Counted from the stretch's first letter, positions 16,342 to 24,193 are shown. The stretch: DNA of 41,263 nucleotides from Hydrogenibacillus schlegelii (GCF_001653195.1 NZ_JXBB01000010.1:1-41263); one strand, 5' to 3'. Notes: a model not told the origin generated them from the sequence alone. Numbers and translations are program-made.

Positions 16342-17044
16342 AATAGGCCTCGATGACGCGTGAATCCTGAGCGATCTCTTTCGGCGTCCCTTCCGCTATT
16401 TTTTCTCCTTGATGCATGACGACCACCCGGTCGGAGAGCGACATGATCGCCCGCATATGATGTTCGATGATGACGATGGTCAGGCCCCCTTCCCGCAGCC
16501 TGCGGATCGTGTCGATCATCTGGCCGATCTCCGCCGGCGTAAGCCCCCCCATCACTTCATCGAGCAACAAAATCTTCGGTTCTGTAGCCAGCGCCCGGGC
16601 CAATTCCAACCTTTTGCGATGACCGATCGGCAGCGTCGCCGCAGGCTGATCGGCGAAGGGCTTCAGTCCGACCAATTCCACGACGTCCTCGGCGACGGCG
16701 CGCGCGTCCGTCAAATCGGAGCGACGCAAAAACGCGCCCACACAGACATTTTCGAGGACGGTCATCTTGCCGAAGGGCTTGACGAGCTGAAACGTCCGCG
16801 TGAGCCCGAGCCGGCTGATGGCTTCCGGGCTTTTTCCGGTGATGTCCTGCCCCTCCAAAAACACGCGCCCCGCGTCCGGACGCTCGAATCCGCTGATCAA
16901 GTGAAAGAGCGTCGTCTTTCCCGCTCCATTCGGTCCGATGATCCCGAGAATCTCCTGATCGCGCACCTCAAAACTCACATCGCGAACGGCGGTGAGTCCC
17001 CCGAAGCGCTTCGTTAAACGCTCAACTTTTAGTTTCAACGCCAC
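16316..17044 (-). CDS. branched-chain-type ABC importer ATPase (LivG family)
   Basis: The protein has about 242 residues. Walker A is GPNGAGKTT. The Walker B-equivalent segment is ILLLDEVMGGLTP, in which the usual DEP is DEV, and the switch is IIEHHM. The ABC signature is atypical: TLPIGHRKRLELARAL, with LPIGHRK where LSxGxxR usually stands. This variation is common in LivG-type proteins. I place the start at GTG 17042-17044, 5 bases after GGAGGA; TTG at 17036-17038 is the alternative. The gene overlaps livM by about 23 bases. It pairs with LivF as the ATPase heterodimer of the importer. Confidence 0.92.
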   Translation of the reverse strand: MALKLKVERLTKRFGGLTAVRDVSFEVRDQEILGIIGPNGAGKTTLFHLISGFERPDAGRVFLEGQDITGKSPEAISRLGLTRTFQLVKPFGKMTVLENVCVGAFLRRSDLTDARAVAEDVVELVGLKPFADQPAATLPIGHRKRLELARALATEPKILLLDEVMGGLTPAEIGQMIDTIRRLREGGLTIVIIEHHMRAIMSLSDRVVVMHQGEKIAEGTPKEIAQDSRVIEAYFGGELRFA

Positions 17045-18002
17045 CACTCCTCCACTTTCGATAAACCCTGACCGCGTTGGGCCACAAACCTTCCGGCCAG
17101 AACAGCACAAACAGAACGAGCAAAAACCCATAAATCAAGAGGTTTAAACCGTTGATATGGCTAAAGGATTCGCGCAAAAACATATCTAACGGGCTTAACA
17201 CGAACGACCCGATCAGCGGCCCCAGGGAGGTGCCCAGGCCGCCGATGATGGACATCAGCGCGGGTTGAATCGAAAAGGCAAACGACAACACGGAGTCCGG
17301 CTCGATAAACATAATGTACATCGCATATATGGCGCCGCCGACCGCGGTCAAGAACGCGCTCAGCACCGTGGCCAGGAGCTTCATCTCTTTCACGGGCACG
17401 CCCAGCGCCCGCGCGGCGTCTTCATTTTCCCGGATCGCGATGAGATAATAGCCGATTCTTCGCCTTTCCATCGTTTTCGTAATGAAATAAATCAAAGCCA
17501 CAAAGAGCAAAGCGAGGACAACGTACGTCTCGCGTTCCCGAAACGTCATGTTGACCCAACCGGGTTTAAACGGGAGCGATACGCCTTCCGAACCGTGCGT
17601 GAGTTCTTTCAGCTGAATAGCACTAATGTAGAGCAACTCCGCGACGGCGATGGTAATCAACGTGTAGAACGGCCCCCGCACCTTAACCGTGATGACGCCG
17701 ATGAAAAGGGCCAGCAGCGCCGAAAACAGCCCCCCGACGACCATGCCGATCCACGGGGAGACATGAAAGTTAATGTACAACAATGCCGTCGAATACGCCC
17801 CAATGCCCACGTAAGCCGCATGTCCCAGAGAAAATTGTCCGGCATACCCCCCTGAAATATTCCATGCGGCAGCCAGAGAGGCCCAGAAAAACGTCATAAA
17901 CAGGATATCCAAATAGTATTTATTTTTTATTTGATAGATGAGCGCTACCATAAGCAACACGACCAATCCGGCGCTCAAAACGAATCCACCTTTTTTAAGC
18001 AT
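17022..18002 (-). CDS. branched-chain-type ABC importer permease (LivM family)
   Basis: The 326-residue membrane protein has about nine to ten hydrophobic segments and the family block NISGGYAGQFSLGHAAYVGIG near residues 48-68. The cytoplasmic loop IRENEDAARALGVPVKEMKL contacts the ATPase. The second-half motif IGGLGTSLGPLIGS is also present. An AGGAGG site precedes the ATG at 18002. It forms the channel with LivH. The length matches the LivM family once the long N-terminal extension of enteric members is excluded. Confidence 0.93.
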   Translation of the reverse strand: MLKKGGFVLSAGLVVLLMVALIYQIKNKYYLDILFMTFFWASLAAAWNISGGYAGQFSLGHAAYVGIGAYSTALLYINFHVSPWIGMVVGGLFSALLALFIGVITVKVRGPFYTLITIAVAELLYISAIQLKELTHGSEGVSLPFKPGWVNMTFRERETYVVLALLFVALIYFITKTMERRRIGYYLIAIRENEDAARALGVPVKEMKLLATVLSAFLTAVGGAIYAMYIMFIEPDSVLSFAFSIQPALMSIIGGLGTSLGPLIGSFVLSPLDMFLRESFSHINGLNLLIYGFLLVLFVLFWPEGLWPNAVRVYRKWRSGGVETKS

Positions 18003-18067
18003 GAACCCTCCTGTTTCCTCCTTTACTGCTGCTCAGATGCAATTGCTAATTACTTCCAGTTGTTCAA

Positions 18068-18940
18068 CTACAGTTGCTCGGCGCCCCGTTGTCCGAACAA
18101 ACCTTGTGGACGCATAATCAAAACCAGAATGAAGATGACGAAATACGCCGCCTGCTTCCATCCCGAACCCAAGTAATAGGCGCTCACGGTCTCCACAACC
18201 CCGATGATGAGCGCCCCCACCAATGCGCCGGGAATGCTCCCCAATCCGCCGAGCACCACGACCACGAAAGCGATCAGAAGATACGCCTCACCGATGGACG
18301 GATAGGTTGGATAAAGAGGCATCAACAGAACGGCGGCGATCCCGGCCAGAGCGGATCCGATCGCAAACGTCATCGTATACACGCGTCGAACGTCAATCCC
18401 CATCAACGTAGCCGAAATACGATTTTGCGTCGTCGCTCGAATCGCTTTGCCGGTATACGTGAATTTGAGAAAGAGAAAAAGAACCAGCGTAATGACAGCC
18501 GAAATCCCGAAGGCTACGATCTGAGGAACGCCCAGGAAAACGGGCCCGATTTGAATCGTATCGGTAGAGTAAGTCGTCTGAACGGAGCGATAATCGCCTT
18601 TGAAATAGGCCAAAACGGCGTTCGACAACATCATCGACAGCCCCACCGTAGCAAAAATCTGCACTTCATGCGGCCGACCCACGACGCGTTGGACGACCAA
18701 TTTTTGGATGAGGACGCCGATCAAAAACAGAGCGAGCGGAACGATGAACAGCGAGATGTAAGGATCCAGTCCAAATCCTTTGTATAGGAGATATGTCAGA
18801 TACATGCCAAGCATCACCAGATCGCCGTGGGTAAAATTGACGATGCGCATCACGCCAAAAATCAACGTGAGACCGACTGCAATCAAGGCATAAATCCCGC
18901 CCAAAAGTATGCCTGAGACCGTCAGCTGTAAAAGCACCAA
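18068..18940 (-). CDS. branched-chain-type ABC importer permease (LivH family)
   Basis: The roughly 290-residue permease has eight or so hydrophobic segments, starting near LQLTVSGILLGGIYALIAVG. It carries the family motifs VNFTHGDLVMLGMY and VLGGLGSIPGALVGALIIG. The start is TTG at 18938-18940 (or GTG at 18935-18937), because GGAGGAGGG lies about 9 bases upstream. The in-frame TTG at 19015 would place a hairpin (18975-18993) inside the coding sequence and has no convincing ribosome site. The gene forms the translocation pore with LivM. Confidence 0.93.
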   Translation of the reverse strand: MVLLQLTVSGILLGGIYALIAVGLTLIFGVMRIVNFTHGDLVMLGMYLTYLLYKGFGLDPYISLFIVPLALFLIGVLIQKLVVQRVVGRPHEVQIFATVGLSMMLSNAVLAYFKGDYRSVQTTYSTDTIQIGPVFLGVPQIVAFGISAVITLVLFLFLKFTYTGKAIRATTQNRISATLMGIDVRRVYTMTFAIGSALAGIAAVLLMPLYPTYPSIGEAYLLIAFVVVVLGGLGSIPGALVGALIIGVVETVSAYYLGSGWKQAAYFVIFILVLIMRPQGLFGQRGAEQL

Positions 18941-18974
18941 CCGGTCCCTCCTCCAAAAAATGATGAAGAGAAGG

Positions 18975-18993
18975 GGGCCGGCAAAACCGGCCC
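18975..18993 (-). terminator. intercistronic hairpin between binding-protein gene and livH
   Basis: GGGCCGG (18975-18981) pairs exactly with CCGGCCC (18987-18993) around a 5-base loop. On the minus strand it is followed by CCTTCTCTTCATCATTTTTT. It lies about 50 bases after the binding-protein stop and just before livH. Such partial terminators or 3'-end stabilisers after binding-protein genes keep the binding protein in excess over the membrane parts. Confidence 0.65.
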
Positions 18994-19042
18994 ACTCCTT
19001 CGGGACTTTTTTCAACGTTCTATCGAATTCTTCACCCGCTCT

Positions 19043-20365
19043 TTACTTGTTTCGATCTTTCCACGGAGGGAGAGGCACGTCTTTGATCTCGGCGGTAGCT
19101 AATTTTTCCGGCCAGACCATAACGAGCTTCTCATCTTGCCACTGTTGGATGGCGGCGAAGCTCCGCTCATTTAATCCCGCGTTCGGATCGATTTCCGGCA
19201 AAAACTTGATGCCCCATCCGTTCGGAAGGCTCCCCTCCGGAATATCTGCCTTAAGAAGGGCCTCGCGAATCGCCTCGGAATCTTCCACAGATGCCGCATT
19301 TGGTAGAATTTGCGTTAGTAAGGCATACGTTCCACTAAATGCCCGATAGGCGTGGCCGGCGGGATCGCGCCCTTTCATCTCTTGCCAGCGTTTCCGAAAT
19401 TCCTCGTCGAGCTTGCGCGCCTCTTCGGTGAGCGCTTCAGGATTCACCATCGCAGGCGCCTCGACGACAAAGATGCCGTTTGCGTCTTTCCCCAGATTTT
19501 CCGCCAGGTCCGGAAGGCCGTAACCGGCCGTAATCCCGATGAAGGCCTTCGGATTGAGGTCGTATTGCTTCGCCTGCTTTTGAAACAGGACGGCATCGTT
19601 CACATAGGAGGCGGCGATAATCACGTCCGGATTCACTTCTTTTAATTTGAGTACGAGAGAGGACAAATCGACGCTTGTGGCCTTATAGTTTTCGTAGGCA
19701 ACCAAATTGATACCGCTTTGCAGAGCTCGAGATTTGACAATTTCCGCAGCGGCCGTCCCAAAAGCTCCGTCTTCAAAAATGACCGCCAGCTTTAGTTTTT
19801 CCGGCTCGATTTGTAATCTCGGAGCCAAGGCCTCCTCGACAAAATCGACCGCTGCCGTGCCCAGCTTGGTGGAGTTATCGTTTACCCTAAAGACATATCG
19901 GAATCCTTGCTGGTTGAGCTTGTCCGAGGACGCAATTAATTCGTAATAAACAACTCCATTGCGCTCAGCCACCGGCGCCGCGGCCAGCGCCAGTCCGCTC
20001 GCGTACGTTCCGATGATCAACTTGACGCCTTCCTTAGAGATCAATCGATTGGCCTCATTGGCCGCCGCCGTTGCATCGGGGGCATCCGCTTTAATGAATT
20101 CCACCGGACGCCCGTTAACCCCACCTTGCTCATTGACGATTTTCCGAGCCAGGTCAGCGGCTTCAAACGATTCCGTCCCCAAAAGCGCCAGCGAACCGCT
20201 CAAGGGAAAAATAGCACCGATCTTAATGGGATCTTTCTTCTCCGGAGACGAAGACGGCCCCGTCGATTGATCGGCCGGCGCAGAGGGCGAGCCCGAACAT
20301 CCGGCAGCGAAGACGATGGCCAGGAGTAGAATCGGCCAAAAAACCTTTCGTTTGCGTTGAAACAT
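19043..20365 (-). CDS. branched-chain-type ABC importer substrate-binding lipoprotein
   Basis: The 440-residue exported lipoprotein starts MFQRKRKVFWPILLLAIVFA. The lipobox FAAGCSGS puts the lipidated Cys near residue 23. The mature protein is a type I periplasmic-binding fold of the HAAT/amide-binding family, with IKIGAIFPLSGSLALLG at the start of the first lobe and INPNAGLNERSF-type sequence near the C-terminus. I chose ATG 20363-20365, with AAGGGGG 8 bases upstream. An in-frame ATG at 20422 falls within the sigma-54 promoter and would lie upstream of the transcript start. It is the first gene of the sigma-54 operon. Its ligand is not predictable, but the amidase and carbamoylase genes downstream argue for an amide or ureide rather than leucine. 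Confidence 0.93.
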   Translation of the reverse strand: MFQRKRKVFWPILLLAIVFAAGCSGSPSAPADQSTGPSSSPEKKDPIKIGAIFPLSGSLALLGTESFEAADLARKIVNEQGGVNGRPVEFIKADAPDATAAANEANRLISKEGVKLIIGTYASGLALAAAPVAERNGVVYYELIASSDKLNQQGFRYVFRVNDNSTKLGTAAVDFVEEALAPRLQIEPEKLKLAVIFEDGAFGTAAAEIVKSRALQSGINLVAYENYKATSVDLSSLVLKLKEVNPDVIIAASYVNDAVLFQKQAKQYDLNPKAFIGITAGYGLPDLAENLGKDANGIFVVEAPAMVNPEALTEEARKLDEEFRKRWQEMKGRDPAGHAYRAFSGTYALLTQILPNAASVEDSEAIREALLKADIPEGSLPNGWGIKFLPEIDPNAGLNERSFAAIQQWQDEKLVMVWPEKLATAEIKDVPLPPWKDRNK

Positions 20366-20410
20366 GTAGCCATCCCCCTTCGATGGATTCGTCTTCACTT
20401 CATATCCCTT

Positions 20411-20426
20411 AGCAAAAAGCATGCCA
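20411..20426 (-). promoter_or_regulatory. sigma-54 (-24/-12) promoter of the amide-importer operon
   Basis: The minus strand reads TGGCATGCTTTTTGCT from 20426 to 20411. GG (20425-20424) and GC (20413-20412) are separated by exactly 10 bases. It matches the sigma-54 consensus TGGCAYRNNNNTTGCW at every conserved position. The expected transcript start is near 20400, leaving a leader of about 35 bases before the lipoprotein start. The gene for a sigma-54 activator ends 80 bases upstream and rpoN lies just beyond that. Confidence 0.9.
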
Positions 20427-20483
20427 GCATCAACGGGGACTCAATTGCCGGAGAACGGCCCCATCACCGCCTTCCGCTCCATG

Positions 20484-20498
20484 CATTATGACATAATG
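20484..20498. promoter_or_regulatory. candidate upstream activator site for the sigma-54 activator
   Basis: CATTATG-A-CATAATG is a perfect inverted repeat with a one-base centre, placed about 66 bases upstream of the -24 element. A second, smaller inverted repeat, ATGCG-CTAA-CGCAT (20502-20515), overlaps the activator gene's stop codon. Fis-type activator domains bind such dyads as dimers. The distance is at the short end for enhancer sites. Confidence 0.65.
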
Positions 20499-20506
20499 AA
20501 CATGCG

Positions 20507-22264
20507 CTAACGCATATTTAATTTTTGTATTTTCCTCGATAAAGTCGATTGATCGACTTTAAGTTCTTTAGCTGCATTGCTGATCGTCCCGTATTCTTTC
20601 AATGCCATCCGGATCAGTTTCATTTCAACCGTGCGCACCGCATCCCGAAGGGGGATGATCCGCTTAACGTCAACCCCATCTTTATCTTCCGCTGCCCCCT
20701 CACCCTCACGTTCTTGCTTTGATCGAGATGAAGTGCGTTGTTTTAGGCCAGCAGGCAATTGATCGACCGTTACAACTTCACTCTCGGCAGTCACCACTAA
20801 TCGTTCAACAATATTTTGCAACTCACGTACGTTCCCCGGCCAGTCGTACGCCTCCAGCAACTCCAGCGTCTCTTTTGCAAGCGTGATGGAACGGCCAATT
20901 TTTGATTGATACAGGTTGAGAAAATGATGGATCAGCGGAATAATGTCCTCCCTCCGTTCTCTCAGAGGCGGAACGATGATTGGAATGACGTTTAACCGGT
21001 AATAGAGGTCTTGCCTAAATTTCCCTTTTTCCACCAGATACTGCAAATCTTGGTTCGTTGCCGCGATAATCCGCACGTCCACGCGGATCGGCTTATGCCC
21101 GCCGATTCGGACGACTTCCTTTTCCTGGAGAACCCGCAGAAGCTTTGCCTGAAGGCCGATGGGCATGTCTCCGATTTCATCCAAAAACAGCGTCCCTTCG
21201 TGGCTCAATTCAAATAACCCTGCTTTTCCATGCTTATCGGCCCCGGTAAACGCCCCCGGCTCGTACCCGAAGAGCTCGCTTTCCAGGAGGGAATCCGGTA
21301 TCGCAGCACAATTGATCTTGATCAGCGGTTTATTGGCCCGGCTGCTGAGTCGATGAATGTAATTGACGATGATCTCCTTTCCGACGCCCGACTCTCCCAG
21401 AATGAGCACCGTAGAATCGGTCGCTGCGACTCGTTCAATGAGCGCAACCAGCTTTTCCATCGCTTTGCTTCGATAAACAAGTCGTTCTCCATGAGCCTCC
21501 CGTCGCTCTTGCAACTTGACAATTTGACGCCGATATCCCTCGACAATGCTTTTTAATTGATGGAGCTCCCTTTCTAATTCCTCGATTTCCGTCACGTCCC
21601 TGGAGGCGTTGACGACGCGAACGATGCGGCCGGATGCGTCTTTTATCGGTGTTCCCACCACCATCAATCGTCGCCCCGTCATCGTCTCTTGCAACACTTG
21701 GACCTTGCGTCCGGTTTCCAGCACCAAGCGCGTGACCGATGGGCGAAAAACACCTTCTGCTTCAAGCTCAAAGACGCTTCTGCCCACCAATTCTTCTTTT
21801 TTCATCCCCCATAGCCGTTCGCACGCGGAACTGACGCGCATGGTGATGCCACTTCCGTCCGACACATAAATCACGTCATATGAATTATCAAATATCGTTT
21901 GCAGATCTTGAAATGACGTTCGATATTCGTCGAGTTCCTTTTTGAGCTTCTGATATTCGGTAATCTCTTCGATGACCATCATTCCAAAGGCGTTTATCCC
22001 CTCTTGCGACCGCTCTTTTAGTCCGATGGACATTGCCTGATACGCATACCATCGTTCATTCACATGGACTTGCTCCCTTACGAGCATATCTTCCTGAATG
22101 ATTTTCATCCAGTCCATCTGTCTGACAAGATGCTCGACCAGCATCCCCCAGGCGACGGCGGTTCGATTTTGAAATAAGATCTTCCCTTCGACATCGACGA
22201 TTAAGATCCCGATGGGCAGGGCGTCGAGGATGACGGGCTCTTGCAAACTCAGGCCCCTTTCCAT
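20507..22264 (-). CDS. PAS-domain sigma-54-dependent transcriptional activator
   Basis: The 585-residue enhancer-binding protein has two PAS-like sensory regions (about residues 10-105 and 120-230), a short coiled linker, then an AAA+ domain. Walker A is GESGVGKE near 290, the sigma-54-contacting loop is GAFTGA near 337-342 and Walker B is GTLFLDEIGD. The C-terminal Fis-type helix-turn-helix reads ISNAAKELKVDQSTLSRKIQ. There is no phosphorylation receiver domain, so a small ligand or protein probably signals through PAS. The start is ATG 22262-22264, with GAGGGGG 8 bases upstream; a GTG 9 bases earlier is less likely. It is parallel to and directly upstream of the importer operon carrying a sigma-54 promoter, which is its obvious target. 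The layout resembles RocR-type activators. Confidence 0.95.
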   Translation of the reverse strand: MERGLSLQEPVILDALPIGILIVDVEGKILFQNRTAVAWGMLVEHLVRQMDWMKIIQEDMLVREQVHVNERWYAYQAMSIGLKERSQEGINAFGMMVIEEITEYQKLKKELDEYRTSFQDLQTIFDNSYDVIYVSDGSGITMRVSSACERLWGMKKEELVGRSVFELEAEGVFRPSVTRLVLETGRKVQVLQETMTGRRLMVVGTPIKDASGRIVRVVNASRDVTEIEELERELHQLKSIVEGYRRQIVKLQERREAHGERLVYRSKAMEKLVALIERVAATDSTVLILGESGVGKEIIVNYIHRLSSRANKPLIKINCAAIPDSLLESELFGYEPGAFTGADKHGKAGLFELSHEGTLFLDEIGDMPIGLQAKLLRVLQEKEVVRIGGHKPIRVDVRIIAATNQDLQYLVEKGKFRQDLYYRLNVIPIIVPPLRERREDIIPLIHHFLNLYQSKIGRSITLAKETLELLEAYDWPGNVRELQNIVERLVVTAESEVVTVDQLPAGLKQRTSSRSKQEREGEGAAEDKDGVDVKRIIPLRDAVRTVEMKLIRMALKEYGTISNAAKELKVDQSTLSRKIQKLNMR

Positions 22265-22321
22265 TAATTTCACCCCCTCAATCTGCAGCCAGCGTTAACC
22301 CCATTCTTTAACTTTAGCGTA

Positions 22322-22335
22322 GTATAATATTATAC
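22322..22335. promoter_or_regulatory. palindromic divergent promoter region of the activator gene and rpoN
   Basis: GTATAATATTATAC is a perfect 14-bp palindrome carrying a TATAAT -10 hexamer on each strand, between the divergent activator and rpoN genes. No good -35 box is seen at 17 bases on either strand. Expression may therefore be weak, or the palindrome may itself be an operator. Confidence 0.45.
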
Positions 22336-22369
22336 AAACGACCAAGCTGTTTAGAAAGAAGGGATTCTC

Positions 22370-23770
22370 ATGATCCACCGGCCAGAAGTTGGGATTGAAC
22401 AAAAGCTCAAAACAGAACTTTATATTACCCCCGATCTCCAACAATCACTGGATATCTTGACCTTAGGCGTGACGGATCTCGCTTCGTATGTAAACAACGT
22501 GGCCCTGGACAATCCGGCGATCCGCGTCGACCCACCAACATGGCAGATGTCGGCATCGTTTGCAAGGCGCCCTCATAAAAAAAACCGGCAGCCGCTGGAC
22601 GAAAAGACTCCAGATCCGGTGATGGCACTTAAGGCACCGGAGCCAACGTTAGCCGATCGCTTAAAAGCGGCCCTCCCGACTTATCAGCTGGATACCGAAC
22701 TTTTAAAAGGTACCCATCTCATTATTGACGCGCTTGACGAACGCGGCTACCTCGGGATGCCTCTCGAAGAAATCTCTCAGCGCTTTAACTACCCCATGGA
22801 TCGATTAAAAAAAGCTTTAGAAGTCGTTCAATCGCTTGATCCACCGGGAATCGGCGCACGCGACTTGCGCGAATGCCTTCATCTTCAACACCGGCGACTG
22901 GGAGAACCATTACCGGTTTTAACCGCGATTATCGAGGAACATTTGCTTGATGTCGCAAAAGGTCAATTCAAGAAAATCGCCAGCCGCTTGCGCGTTTCTC
23001 TCGAAGCGGTTCTTGAAGCCGTGTCACTCCTAAAAACGTTTCATCCCAAACCAGGGAAGCTTTATTCTACCGATTCAGAGCCGACTGTCTACATTATTCC
23101 CGACGCGGCTGTGCAGAACAACACAGGCACGCTTGAGGTCAGGATATACGACGATGTTTTACCGCGCCTGACGCTGGAACCGGATATCTTACAGATGCTG
23201 CGCCATGAGAAACTGGACACGCAGACGAAAGCGTATCTTGCGCGCCAAGTCGCCAGAGCGAACAAGCTGATTGAACAGCTAAACGCTCGCAAGACAACCC
23301 TTGCACGGGTGTTACACGCGGTTGCGCATTATCAGAAGGATTTTTTCTTTTATGGATTCGATCACCTAAAACCGCTTACAATGCAGACCGTCGCCGAAAC
23401 TGTCGGATTGAGCGTCTCAACGGTCTCTCGGGCCGTACGCGATAAATACATCCAAACACCCTGGGGTGTGATCGAGTTTAAACGCCTTTTTCCCTCAGCG
23501 ATAAGCGGGACAGAAGCGCAAGGAGAAGCCACTTCGGAAACCGTCATCCGCAAAATCAAGGCGTACATCGAGGCCGAAGACAAAACCCAACCGCTATCTG
23601 ACGAAGAGATCGCCGCCGCTTTAAATAGGGAGGGCATTTACATCTCTCGACGAACGGTGGCTAAGTACCGTTCCCTCTCGGGCATTCCTTCTTCGCAACA
23701 GCGGAAACACAATAAAAAGGCGCCGGAAAACCCTTTTCGGAAAGAAATCGAACCCGTTTATCGCCATTGA
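22370..23770 (+). CDS. rpoN: RNA polymerase sigma-54 factor
   Basis: The 466-residue protein has the sigma-54 architecture. A Gln/Leu-rich activator-interacting region I starts IEQKLKTELYITPDLQQSLDIL. The core-binding domain includes SLDPPGIGARDLRECL. The helix-turn-helix reads LTMQTVAETVGLSVSTVSRAV. The RpoN box is SRRTVAKYR at 426-434 (consensus ARRTVAKYR), with GIP shortly after. A basic tail of about 32 residues follows the box. It directs polymerase to -24/-12 promoters and needs an ATP-driven activator, one of which is divergently encoded next door. Both genes are roughly half G+C, below most of the window. Confidence 0.97.
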   Translation: MIHRPEVGIEQKLKTELYITPDLQQSLDILTLGVTDLASYVNNVALDNPAIRVDPPTWQMSASFARRPHKKNRQPLDEKTPDPVMALKAPEPTLADRLKAALPTYQLDTELLKGTHLIIDALDERGYLGMPLEEISQRFNYPMDRLKKALEVVQSLDPPGIGARDLRECLHLQHRRLGEPLPVLTAIIEEHLLDVAKGQFKKIASRLRVSLEAVLEAVSLLKTFHPKPGKLYSTDSEPTVYIIPDAAVQNNTGTLEVRIYDDVLPRLTLEPDILQMLRHEKLDTQTKAYLARQVARANKLIEQLNARKTTLARVLHAVAHYQKDFFFYGFDHLKPLTMQTVAETVGLSVSTVSRAVRDKYIQTPWGVIEFKRLFPSAISGTEAQGEATSETVIRKIKAYIEAEDKTQPLSDEEIAAALNREGIYISRRTVAKYRSLSGIPSSQQRKHNKKAPENPFRKEIEPVYRH

Positions 23771-24150
23771 TCCTTGTCTTCGGCAAAAAGGCGTTCCATG
23801 ACGACGCGGCATTGACGGACAGTTTTTGCATGAACACCGCCTTGATCTTGCTCCATCTTTGGCGTGCGTTCTCCGGATCCCGAACAGCTCGGCGCCACCC
23901 GGGGAGCGCTTCTTTTGGAAGTCGGGCGATCCTAAAGCCGCGGCCCCCCGGTCTTCGGGTGAAGCCCGGACGCGAAATCGAACCCTCAGAACCCCACATC
24001 ACCGGCGCGCATGGGAAGCGATTGAAAGCGTTCCCGTCCAGAGGGATGGAAGAGGGAAGACGGTCAGATGATCCGCATGACGAGTTCCGGATCGACGGCC
24101 GGACGTCCGGTGCGTTCCGAGTCAAGCGGGGCGACCCACTCACGGATCAT
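23755..24150 (-). pseudogene. degenerate remnant of an IS1182/IS5-like transposase (copy A)
   Basis: On the minus strand, ATG at 24148-24150 begins MIREWVAPLDSERTGRPAVD, continues with PELVM and stops at 24064. This resembles the N-terminal block of IS1182/IS5-type DDE transposases. About 190 bases later, sequences reading ARQRWSKI and, in another frame, RVVMERLFAE appear; the latter is the conserved C-terminal region carrying the catalytic Glu. The same two blocks recur at 38461-38716. Frames are broken and the catalytic centre is missing, so no protein is made. The rest of the 23771-24257 gap shows only the qorB promoter. Confidence 0.7.
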
Positions 24151-24163
24151 CGCTATACTTTAA

Positions 24164-24193
24164 TTGACAAAGCATCTATAAATTGTATAGAAT
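24164..24193 (+). promoter_or_regulatory. promoter and overlapping operator-like repeat of qorB
   Basis: TTGACA (24164-24169) is followed after 18 bases by TAGAAT (24188-24193); TATAGA with 16 bases is an alternative -10. CTATA-N5-TATAG (24176-24190) is an inverted repeat that covers the spacer and -10, where a repressor would block polymerase. No regulator gene is adjacent. Confidence 0.6.

Noticed and set aside
20366-20422. Upstream ATG of the binding-protein gene as start
   Set aside because: It falls inside the sigma-54 promoter and has no ribosome site; the signal peptide starts at 20365.
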